Of a stretch of DNA of 64,000 nucleotides, positions 1-12,400 are shown piece by piece (position 1 is the first letter of the stretch; every line of letters begins with the position of its first letter). The stretch comes from Notospermus geniculatus. Its lineage: Eukaryota; Nemertea; Pilidiophora; Heteronemertea; Lineidae. A program made the position numbers and the translations under genes. The DNA is taken from NCBI GenBank assembly GCA_002633025.1, contig NMRB01002894.1:7355-71354 (forward strand), read 5' to 3'. Below the pieces are notes generated by a model, which saw only the letters and a list, made by a program, of their open reading frames with translations, did no database searches and had not been told where the DNA came from.

Positions 1-413
1 CTTGAAGAAGAAACGTGAAAAACACCTCTGCCAATATTAGGACATGTGCTGCCACCTATCCACTGAATCCAAAAACAAGCCTAACTGTTTTACAAAGCAG
101 GAGCTCCATTTTCTTCTGGGATGTGTGGTGCCACCTAGCCCTACTTTGAGAAACTACAGAGAAATTGTGAACTTGGTAACTTGGCTTGGCCTGGGTATAG
201 GGTGAACAAGGGAGTAGTTGGCCACCACCACACCACGCTTTGCAGTGGAGTTTGGCTGACGAACAAATCTGTCAACAGGCGGCCGACCACTGCATGGTGG
301 CCGACAACTCTATGGTTCACCCTGCTAGCTGACAGGGTCCCCAGGGAAGGGTGGCCATGAAAGAGACGGTACTGTTAGGACGACCAACCGAGAATTATGT
401 AGAAGGTACTTAC

Positions 414-471
414 ACTTGATCATTCTGACCACTTCCTTGTGATTACTGTGAGCCACCATTGTACCATTCAC
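414..471 (-). CDS. ARHGEF12: RhoGEF exon 5: last part of the PDZ domain
   Basis: This 58-nt exon encodes VNGTMVAHSNHKEVVRMIK, the beta5 strand and alphaB helix that hold the ligand C-terminus. The acceptor is TTTTTCAG and the donor GTAAGT. The intron between it and exon 4 is filled with transposable elements and an antisense ORF. Confidence 0.9.
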
Positions 472-3400
472 CTGAAAAATACGAAGAGGAAAATATCAAT
501 ATTGTCCCATATCATTCACTGTGTGCTGCACTTCGACTGGGAGAACACTGAACAGCCTTTGTGGGCAAATCTACCTAATATAGGTTAGGCATTATCTCAT
601 CCCCAGAATGTCTATCATGTTAGGCATTTTGCCTAATGTTCCTTAGGCAATGACTTATGCCCCCATCACACTGAACTAGTTCTCAGTACGTGCTTGAAAA
701 TGTTGCTAAAAAGGCTCAAACTGTGTGTGAACGGAGTGGACGTAGTGGCAACTTTTTATAGTCTTTTTACGAACTTCATGGACGGGCTCAGATGGGAACG
801 GTGCTCCAGAACTTTGAGGCATTATTTCGCCAATGTTACACGTTCCAGCCCATTTTATGATTTTTTAGGATGGGGCAGGACGTTTTGAGAACTACTTCAG
901 TGTGACAGTACCGTTAGGCAAATCGCCTAATGTAAAGATTGGGCAAATGCCCACGAGGCATTAATTGGCTTGCCCAAGGAACATCAGGCAAAATGCCTAA
1001 CATGATAGACAATCTGGGGATAATACCTAACCTATATTAGGCAGATAAACTATGCAAAGGCTTTCAGTGAATGGTTGGTAATAAGCATGTCATCATCCAT
1101 TTTTTACCAATCCTAGAGTTGAAATCAACACCAGAATATTTGAAAACCGACCATATAAGGTAATATACACCATTCCAAAACGGTGCTAATGATACAGTGC
1201 ATACATTTTATGTCATATTTAAGTGTAACACAAACGTGCAAGTTTTCAAGTTAACGTGATCCGCATTTGTACAGCAACACTACAGACAATGCATTTGGGT
1301 TTTAGTGGGCGTTGAACTGGAATGAACAAGCGTTGTATTGACGGCATGTTCGCGAATCTGCATAACAATGGAGATCTGAGGTTGAATCGATGGTGAAAGT
1401 GCCCTCAAGTGGTCGGTCCCACACACATTACTGCATCAAACTTTTCGTTCATAGGCTGACGAGCTAGAAAGTGCACCAGTGCTCACACTCAGTTTCTGTG
1501 CAGACAACATTACGGAGTTTCGACACATCGCGGTAGAAGTCTGCCAAATTTTTGTCCCTTCAAAACTGACCCGGCGAGCTTGCACAACTTTTGACATGAT
1601 CTAAATTCTTCAGGGAGTACTTCTGACTTCCACGCCCAGTACGCGTTATTTTTCAACAGGATATAAAATCTAAAGCTTCTGAGGAATACTCCAAACATTC
1701 AACAGGCAAGTATAGGGAGTAGAGCTTCCATCTTGAAACATCAAGCCCAAGGCCCCAGTCCCTTAGCCTTCGGAATACACTCCACTGAGCTGAGACCTGC
1801 ATTTAATCCCTTGCAGCTACAATATATGGCACGGCCTAAGGTGCCGGCCATGGAGGATTTCCTTTATCATGTTTACGGCCTAGGCCTAGTGGTTCGTGCG
1901 CTAGTCTGTGAGCTAGTAGTTAACCCAATAGAACCGCTTACTTTTTTTCACTTTCCATTTGTAGCTTACACCGCCACGAAATGTTACTGCATTAAGCTAG
2001 AAAGTTGTATGAGTCAAGGCGGTTTACGGCGGTATCTGCGTCTGGCGACATGGCGGTCTGTGGCGCTGCCGGCAGTAATTGATGATTTTCATTTCTTCAT
2101 CAGAGGTGATGGTGAATTTTGTCAACAAGCTGGCGTGGTCTTCTAGGCGGCTCGCAGCCAGGCGGTTTAGGGCGGCATGGGCTGTATTGGGTTAAGTTTG
2201 ACAAAGTTAGACCAATCTCCTTCAAATAAATGATCTTTTTGTCATAATTTTCCTCCAACAATGGAGCAATAAATTCAATTATCACATTTTGATGAACTAC
2301 ACGCATGGCCGCACAGAACAACAGATCACGCCAAAACATTATCATCAGAATAACCAACCTAAACCAAACATTGACCTGAGGCAAACAATCTCCTTGATAA
2401 TGTAATGTAAATAATGTAAACTTTCTCCAGAACCATTTCTCACCATTTTGAGGTACTTCACCAGTTGAACGAGGCCGGGGTGGTCTTGGAGGGCCCTTCA
2501 TGTACCTTTTCAGAACTTTCTTAGACTGGTTTGACAGTCCCATTTGGGTCACCCAGTTTCACCAAGTTATGCCTAGGTTGTCAAGGTATCCTGTAGAGGG
2601 TGTCAAATTTCTCACTTTTTTACTGGACAATTCTGAGGACAAGGATTTGGCCCAGTGGTTAGGCGTGCTGCCTCTGAGTGCTGGCGATTGATGCCTTATG
2701 CCAAGGTCCGTGGGTTTGAATCCGGAAGGAAGCTATGTCTTTCACCTTAAAACTTGTTATTATTTCATGCCCGACAATTGTGAGGAAAGTGTTAACGGCC
2801 TTGGTGAACCTGCACATTTCAATGGCTGAAATGTACTTCTAAGAGGTAAGCAGCAGCAGATCAATGCGCAGGCAATCTGACAGCCCTTGGTGAAATCTTA
2901 AAATAATGGATGCCATAATGATCTACAAAATCACATGTTGCTGCAACCTAAGTACACACAACATTACATTACAATCCGTATTGATATTTGAGGTGTGTAC
3001 CTCCCTCCCTGGCTAACACTATTGATATACCGCAGTGTATTATAAGTATCATCAATTACTGTAGTATTCATAAACGGATGTATGCTGCCTCAAGATGGAC
3101 ACATATTGGATATGAAATCAAGTTTTGTGGAAAAAATTCAGCCAACATCGACTGAAATTCTGAAAATCGAGATTACCAATGAAACGACAACAGAATACTT
3201 GAACTTCAAGGCAAGGTAGGTCGCAAATTCCAGGTGAGAGAACTGGGAAGGAAGCTGGCAGTGGAGTTCCTTTTTGTAATGGAGGGAGTCGCCCTCTATG
3301 CTAGGCGGCCCTGATGGAAAAATCTAACAAGCTAAAGTTTAGAAATCCTCGATTGGAAATGACGTTACTCCATGGCACACAACGGATATCCTGTTGAACA

Positions 3401-6400
3401 ATGAGGCTTATTCTGTCAATCGACGACCTTTTTTGTACACTGATAGAGATTCTAAATTCGTTCCATCTAATACAATACTACTTACAAATCGGCCTACCAC
3501 AGCTTCCAGACTGTATTTTCTTTTCGTCATGAAGTATCCGCTGTACTCTGTACTCTCATAAAACTAATGACACAACTTGTAACCTACCACAAACAAATAT
3601 GGTAACATGCCACAAATCAACTGCCTAATATAAAACAACTAAGGCCTACCAATGATTACGCATACCACCTCAAAAGATTCATTCATAGAGCTTCACCACA
3701 TTGTCAAAAACTTTCAATAGATGTCAGTTCCGGTAAACCACCATTGTACTACCCACACCATTGATGCAAACAGCGTGATCTCCTTCCAAACAAGAGCTGT
3801 CAATTCCAATGGATTTACTCATAAATACTTGGAAATCAACTTCTCAAAAGAAATGCACCAACACATTCAACATGTAGACATCATATTTCAAGCATACCAA
3901 CAATAAACACGTGTCACATATCTTCTAGTTCCCATACATCAACCTGATGTTGGGGACAAGTTTTGGAAATGTCGACTGGATTGGTAAGAGGTTTAGAAAT
4001 CCTGATCGGTGCTAAGCACAGGCGCCCAGTGCTTCAAAACTTACAATCCCACAATATCATTGTGGGCATCCAGTTAGCATACGGTACTTCTATTCAACTT
4101 GGAATACAAGATTTACCTTTGAATATTTTATACCTAACATCCAATTATCAATAGTAACACAGCAGAGAGTTGGTACTCACACGGATAGCAAGGTGTATTA
4201 CCGGTACTGTTTTTGTCAGTGGGTGTGGTTGTGTGATTAGGCCGGGCTCATTGACTGCTTGGCAGGTATGTCATGCACAAGAGGCAAAATCTGGCTTTGG
4301 ATTGTATTTGTATTTGATTTTTCCATCAGGGCTGAAGCCACAGCATTATTGGCCCTGGTGAGTACAGAAGAGGCCATCTCAAGCTGCTCATGTTCCTCAC
4401 TTGGATGGGGTCTTTTACTTGCCCTTGCAAAGGTACAAGGCATCAATGGCTGTCTGTCCCATGCGACGGACATGAGACGGACCCTTATGGCTGAGATTCA
4501 AACCCAGGACCTGCCTCTTGCTCAGAGGATGTGATAACCAGTTGGCTACCACGGCTCCTCAATCTGGCTGACAAAGTGTAGATGGCGACCATTCACTGTG
4601 CAATGACATGAACAAAGTGCTACGAAACCATGTAAACACAGACCACGTGTTTATTTGATTGAAATGACACGTAAATCTGATGTTTTCACATTCCTTGCAT
4701 GCCCAAAAACATAAGGACCAAGGATCAGTCAACCGTAATAAGGGCTCAGGGCCTCGTCACTTTATGTGTTGGGTGAGACATTCAAAACACACAGGCCTAG
4801 CTTTGAAAATATTTGTGGAACGAATGCGATTGAAAGTCATCCCGGCATGGCCTCCCCATAGACATAAATCCAGGTCATTTATGCGTAAAAACTGTTAAGA
4901 GAGAGACACGAGGGCAGGGGTTACAATGGCACTTATAATCAAACTATTCACTATTCAGCGATGATCTAGTCATTCTGTGGATTGCTTTTTGAGCGAAAGG
5001 CTTGGCTCGGCTCGTTTGGATTGGTAGGTAGGTCTTATGTTGTGGATTACATGACAGAATACTTTTAGGGCCAAGTTCCATTTCAGCTGGTGGGGTCCTG
5101 AAGGTGGCCATCATTGATTCATTCAGAGACATCCCTGTGTTTGAGTTCATAAGGCAGTAGGCCTGCATCTTGCTATGACAAGGCCTACATGAGATTCAAA
5201 GCATTTGGTGCCAGCACCACTACTACATTTAGCTCCACACTGGTCCCAACCTAGCACCTAGTTCCACGGTAAACCTGGAAATTATCTCCGTACGAGAACC
5301 AACCCTGCAGCTGGTTCTGCACTACGACCAGTCCTAACTCTGCGTCGAGCGCCACCGACCCAGACTTCAGTACTATGCTACCACCAACCCTGTGTCCGGG
5401 AAGAACCGTGTAACGGACATCAAGATGAGCACAGGCACCAAACCATGTCTAGCACTGCGCAAATGTCCCTACTTGCAGTGGGTCGTCATCTGACAACCAC
5501 CTTCTTCATACCACCAGGAATGCACGGTTATCATTGTCATGACCAATGACAGATAATACTGCTAGGCTTCTTCCTTGTTCAAAATCATGCAACTCAACTA
5601 TTTTTAGTTTCAGCACAATGTGAGTGACTGGTTTCATAGAGGATACTCATGACAAAGCAAGCCTCCTGCAGGACCTCAGGCCTAAAGCCAGCAGCACACC
5701 AGGCGATACCGCAACAATCTACTCGCCACCGATCTTCTCGCCAGCCATCGCAGACTAGGTGATATCAGTTTTGGTTTTGTTTGACACTGGGCGAACATCG
5801 ATGGCGAGAGGAGTCCACACATTGCTGTCCAGCACACAGTTGGCATCAACAGCCGATTTTGCTCGGTGGCAATCAGATCACTTTCGTCATCGCCTGGTGA
5901 ACTGCTGGCTTCAGTACCATCTCTTTGGGTTGAGAAAACGGCAGGGCATGAAATTTCACGAGGAGCTGATCAGAATGTTCTATTTTTCTTTTCAGGTGAG
6001 AGACAATTGAAGTGATCCGCCAACCAAACCTGACAAAGATACTCCACACAAACACAGCCAATATGACGCTGAAAAAAGTCCAGTATTCCCAGAGCATCAT
6101 CCTGATGCATCCGGAAGCAGACTTGAAACGGACTTACAAATCCACATGTCATTATAACCTCATGAACGGGCAGTACCGTGAAGAGATGCTCTTATGGCCA
6201 CAAATGGAGAAAATCGTTGAAATGAATTCTGTCTGCCACGGTTTGTGCGACGAATGCCGCCATTTTAAGAAAGTCGTCGAGTATGGTAGCGTTTTCCGTC
6301 CAGTAGAGTACCAGTCCAAAGTCGTCCTGAATGACCGCGTTCCGGAACACCGGTTTGAGAGTTCTCTGATGCAGGATAAGGGTTACCGTCATTATAAATC

Positions 6401-9400
6401 TGGTCTGCAGGTTGATGAGGATGCTGGGAGCAACTGCGGGGACGAGGTTGTCGAAAACGGAATCAACGGAGAGGTACAAAACAGCGTCGGCGACGATGAC
6501 GACGGTTCATTTTACATCCTCAGGCAGCATCACGAGGAGGAGTTTGATGATAGGGTATCCTTCATCAGTAACCTTACGATGGACCTGGACGCGGATGACG
6601 ACTCGATCGTAGAGAACGGAGAGGACATCAACGGCCTCGAGCTGGACATCAAGATGTGAACCAACAATTTCACAACATTTGCGAGGCAGTCTAGGAAAAC
6701 TCGTCGGATGTCGCATTTGAGGAAAGTGTTGATGGACTTGGTGAACTGGCATATTTCAACAGCTGAAATGTACTTCATAACAGGTAAACAGTAGCAGAAC
6801 AATGCACAGGCAATCTGACAGCCCTTGTTGATCATTCAGCGACAACTGACAGGTTTTCCTAGATCACCTCACATCTACAACTTATCATTCTTAGAACTCT
6901 TTTGGATTCAAACAATTCTATTTGTTGGACTTACAATCTTACTCACGAAACAGAGAATTTTTGACATGATCATGGAACATTTTACCAGGAGTGGCAAAAA
7001 TTCTCATTCAATGCTTGGACATGTTGGACTCCATGAAGATCTGGACAAAAAACAGGAATGTGTTGTCGGTCTCAAGTGGAATCTAGGCCTAGAAAAGCAT
7101 AACAAGGACTTTTTTATTATCATGTTTTGTACTCATTCATAACACTGCTTGGAATTCTTATTGACAGTATATAAATATATGGTATAAATACTTATCATCG
7201 GGCCTACAAGATTGGAATTAATGGAAAAGGTCAGAATGACTGTCAGCACTACGATAACAAGAGTGCTGCCAAAAGACTGCTGCCATCTCTTGTTAGAAAA
7301 TAGAACTGCCATCTCTTGAGCTGCCATTCTTGTTGGACATGAGTGCTGCCATCTCTTGTTGGACAAGAGAACTGGATCTGTCTAATGCTGTCCACTTGCT
7401 GAAGTGGTTTTGCAAATTTAAGAGTTATCGATGTACGAACAAAAATTAGTATGTCAGCAAGGGGCTTGCTTGTATTTGTTACATTTTTAGACACTTTTAC
7501 AACATATTTGAATTTGAGGATATCAATTCACTCAGGACAATTTTCAAACGATCCATCCAATGCCTGAACAGAACATAACAAATGCTCCACCAATCATCAA
7601 AATGTTGTGATAAGGGTACCCACCCACTGGAAAGCTCTTAATCAGCTCTCCAAGTTGGTGCTTTAACGGTACGTTGCATTGAAACAGTTGTAATACTTGC
7701 AGCGGAATTCAAGGGTAACGTGGGATAACATGGAACACTTCCCATTATATCACAATGATGTTAATCTTTTCAGTTTTTGAACATTTCTCCGATTTATCTT
7801 CGCCAACTGAATAAATTTATTGTCAATGTAATGATCGATCATCAGAGTTCACTTTTATCAATTGGACTACCAACTCCCAAATGATATTGTCACCATTTTT
7901 AGGCCATATGTGACCTGCTCTTGCAAAAGTAGGAGGATGGGGTCTAAATGTGACCCACTCTAGCAAAAGTAGGCGCATGCCGCAACCGAGGAAAGGGTAA
8001 ACGGCCTTACAACACAATAGCTGAAATGTACGTCTCTGCAGGTTGACAACAGTAGTGGACACCAGTGATAATAGTTGAGTAAACTGATGACCAATGATGA
8101 TCACCTGTGACATGTGCCTGCTTCTGTTTTTATTCAATATTTGAAACGAAACATTTCTGTCAGTCAACGATTTATCTAAGGATCAATCTGCCCCTTGTGT
8201 TGGCAGGAAGCCAAGGCACGGCACCAGCGGCCTCCACATCGATACCAATCCATAATATGATTGATAACGTAAGGTGACTGACACGACGTCCAAGAAATTA
8301 TGAATTACTTTTATCGAACAGGACATTTCTTTAGTCTAAAGATGATTACCATGCTAATTATGCTAATGAGTTCCAGTGCTGCCATCTAGTGGTAAAAGGC
8401 AGTACTTCTACTTGCCATCAGTGGGAGCAAGTTTGATGAAAGTAATTGCTCTGCCTCTTGTACAGAGAACTTGGTAGTACAGAGGAGAGCTATTACCTTG
8501 AGCAAACATCCTCCTACTGGTGTCTCCACATATTGTCAAGTAGACACTTACCTTGATAATTTGATCTCCCGTCTTGACACCAACTTTTGCAGCAGCACCA
8601 TCTATTGAAAGAAAAGGAATTTATTATCATACTGCGCTCAAAATCAAAAGAACGCGTCCCCCATTATTCCCCCAAAATATGATATCAATCGGATCCACCA
8701 CTCTCTAGTTGTGGTCCTGAATGCAAAATTCAAGATGTCTGCCTGGCAGCCATTTTGAATAACAGATTGCCCTCAAAATGGGGAACCCACAACCTGATAG
8801 GTGGAGCTGCAGGCAAGACTTGTCAGTTGGTAAAACGTGGCAGTGATGTCACGTCACAATGTCGTTTATGCTGTGGGACAAGGCAAAAACCGGGTCTTAT
8901 GCTTGTCGTACCACTACGCAGACGAGTTTTGCAGGATTCTCATTGATGTGCAACAGGGTGAAAACCAGGTCTTATGCACGGTGCACCGCTATGTGGAATA
9001 GATCTGCAGATTCCTCATTGATGGGTTAGAATTTCCCCCTTGACAGCCAACATAACAAGATTTGACGCCAGGCAACTACAGGTCCAATTTCATCATCTGC
9101 AACATGGTTAGGGCTGCTGAGACGGGTCATCAATCACATTTCCTAGGGTATGATGACGATTAGGACAATTTTCTCATCCATTTCCGACAGCGTTGCAGCT
9201 CAGATTTCTGTCTGGCCCTCGAGGAAACACAGTAGATGTTGACTTGACCAGAAGGCTAATGTCTGTAGTTTTAACTCGACGGAAGAACGCCTGTCTTGCA
9301 TGCAGGAGACCCGGATTCGATTCCCGGTGCGGCCTGCGACACTTACTTTCTTTGACTGATTCCACATATACTGGATTCTCACCACCGACGGTCAGACCGT

Positions 9401-12400
9401 AACCTTTCTCATCTTTTTGGATAATCACACATCGCTGGACGAGGAGACCCCCTGAAAAAGATAAGGATGAGATTGACTCAATTTTGCATCAAAATGCATA
9501 AAAAATCGGCAATGATGCCTGCCAAGATCCTTGATAGTGTAGAGGTTGTCACGTTTGCTTAGCAAGCGGCAGGCCCTGGGTTCGAATACCGGGCCATACG
9601 AGATTAATCATCCCTGGCCCTTCAGTCCATCACAGGGGACAGTAAGCCGTGGTGCCTTTTACCTTGTTCCTTTGCAAGGGCAAGTAAAAGACCCATCCAG
9701 GTGAGGAACATGAGCAGCTTGAGATGCATAAAAAATTGGCAATGATGCCTGCCAAGATCCTTGATACCGTAGAGGTTGTCACGTTTGCTTAGCAAGCAGC
9801 ATGTGCCAGGTTTGAATATCGGGACATACGAGATTAACCATCCCTGGCCCTTCCGTCCGTCACATGGGACAGTAAGCCCTGGTGCCTTTTACCTTGTTCC
9901 TTTGCAAGGGCAGGTAAAAGACCCCAAAGTGAGGAACATGAATAGCTTGAGATGGCCTATTCTGTAGATACCAGGGCCAATAACACTTTGTGTTATGGCA
10001 TCATTGGTTAAACCTGTGATGGTGGATTATGATTGGATCCCTCGTCAAACAGCACTGTCTATTGATTATCCTTCAGTACTGGCACTAATCATGCCAGTGT
10101 TTAGTGCGTCTATACCTAAGGCCAACTGAACACCGGGGATGAGTGTACAGCCCTGATGGAAAAACCTAATACAAATCTCAACCTGCCAATATCTTTGCAT
10201 TCCCAATGTATTCTTTCTCCGAGACCTCGCCACTCTGTAGGTATCTCATCGCATGCGTTCAAAACTCGTGGACCGTTGCTGATTGACATATTACTTGAAT
10301 GTACATGAAGAAACCTGGTGGCAGGCTGGCAGTCTTCCCTGCCTCCGCATCCAACCGATCCATCATCGGAACATTCACCTTTCGAGCAAATTCATTTAGT
10401 ATCACGGAGAGAACATCAGAAATAGCTCTTTTTGTTACCTTGACATAAGAATAGAATGGTTCTCAATGAAACGTGCCAAGTATTTCGTCCACAGCAGGCT
10501 TTTTAATACACCCGGCGATATCAGCTTGCCGAATGTGGTGCCATCGTACGTGTTCTTTTTTGTATTTGTATTAGATTTTCCATCAGGGCCGAAGTCAAAG
10601 CATTATTGGCCCTGCTAAGTACGGAAGAGGCCATCTCAAGCTACTCATGTTCCTCACTTGGGTGGGGTCTTTTACTTGCCCTTGCAAAGGTACAAGGTAC
10701 AAGGCACCAAGTGGCTTATTGTCCGATGCGATGGACGTGAAGAGCCAGGGATGATTTACCCAATATGGCACAGGCTGGATTCAAACCAGGGACCTGCTGC
10801 TTGTGAAGCGTTATAACCACAAGGTTGGATGGGGTCTTTTACTTGCTCTTGCAAAGACACAAGGTACCACACCCACGGCTTACTCGCCCATCCCTTCCAG
10901 GTGATTTTGTGGTACTGCCGGGTTTTTTTACATGGAGGCCAGGTTGACCAGAACAGACCAAGGACATATACGCCGGTGCCCCAGTCAGCAAGCTGAAATC
11001 ATTTTATGGGTTAAAACGGCTTGGGCACAAAGCACAGAAAACTTGCCATGTTTACCTCTATGTAAACAGACAGATGCGGAGAGCAATAACATTACACTTA
11101 CAACATTCTCGGGAATCAACTACTTTGTATTTCCATACCTTTATCCACGCCAGAGCAGTGTTCAGTTCATTTTTTTGACTGCAGGTTTCATCGACTATCC
11201 TGCATTCTACTTGGCAGTGTTGCAGCCGTGACCCTCTGTGAATACACCGATTTCACATCTCGCACAATCACAGTGCCCCTGGTAGAATTTCGCTTGGCCA
11301 CTTTCGTTTTCAATCTAACTATCAGAAGTACGGGCAAAAAATTCCTGGATCGAGGTTGAATTGCGCGCATTGGTTCCCAATACCGCCACCAGGGGATGGA
11401 TCCCTGGCGGCGGTATCTGGAACCAACACATGTTTTTCAACCTCGATCTAGGAAACGTTTGCCTCACTCCTGGTAGTGAGGTTGAAAACGGAAGTGGCCA
11501 AGCGAAATTCTACCAGGGGCGCTGCGATCGTGAGATATGTGAAATCAGTGTATTGCCACCAGCAACAGCTACGAATTTTAATGAACTCAACATTGCTACA
11601 GTCCGTTACTGGCCGATTCTGAGGCCGAAGCCGAAACCATAGCATCATTGGCCCTGTGTATGAAGAGGCCATCTCAAGCTACTCATGTTCCTCACTTTGA
11701 TGGGGTCTTTTACTTGCCCTTAAAAAGGAACAAGGTACAAGGCACCACGGCTTACTGTCCCATGCGACGACTGAAGAGCCAGGGATGATTAATCCCTGGT
11801 CCAAGTTTCGAAACCAGGACCTGCCACTTGCTAAACGGACGTGAAAACCACTTGGCTACCAAGGCTCCCACCATCAGACTTCAAGAAGTGAGATGAAATC
11901 CTGCTTGCCAAGATCTAGCCATCGACTAGACGCTATAAAGAACACAAACCATGCTAAACAACTTCCCATCAACATTGGTGCACCAAAATCATTTCACAAG
12001 ATCCAACCATCCTTATCGTTACCTTCCACGTCAAACAAATTACCCCCATCAATTCATCAATGGGCAAATTACGTCACTCCAAATTTTTTCATCCGGTGAA
12101 AATATGGCATACCAGGCAGCTATGTTTCCTGGCATTTATCACGAATTTTGAGTGAAAGGCGAAGCAAGCAAGCTGAGAGGAACATGAGCGATCAGTTTCA
12201 GGTGTTCCTTACAAAATGTAATATTGTTGAACTGATGTTGTGGGCCTAGTTTTTCAAGTTTTGCTGGGAAAAAAGATCCAATCTTGCACAATAAATCCCG
12301 CACTGGAATAAAATTTATTCAATCCTTTCAAATCTTTTACCCACAAATCCATTACTTTGAACATACCAAGTAAACTACTACAACCACGGCCAAGCCACTT

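Noticed and set aside
1733-2146. 137-codon plus-strand ORF
   Set aside because: No recognisable domain or splice context; likely chance.
2100-2552. 150-codon minus-strand ORF
   Set aside because: No motif, no codon bias, and it is intronic in the RhoGEF gene. Composition equals the surroundings.
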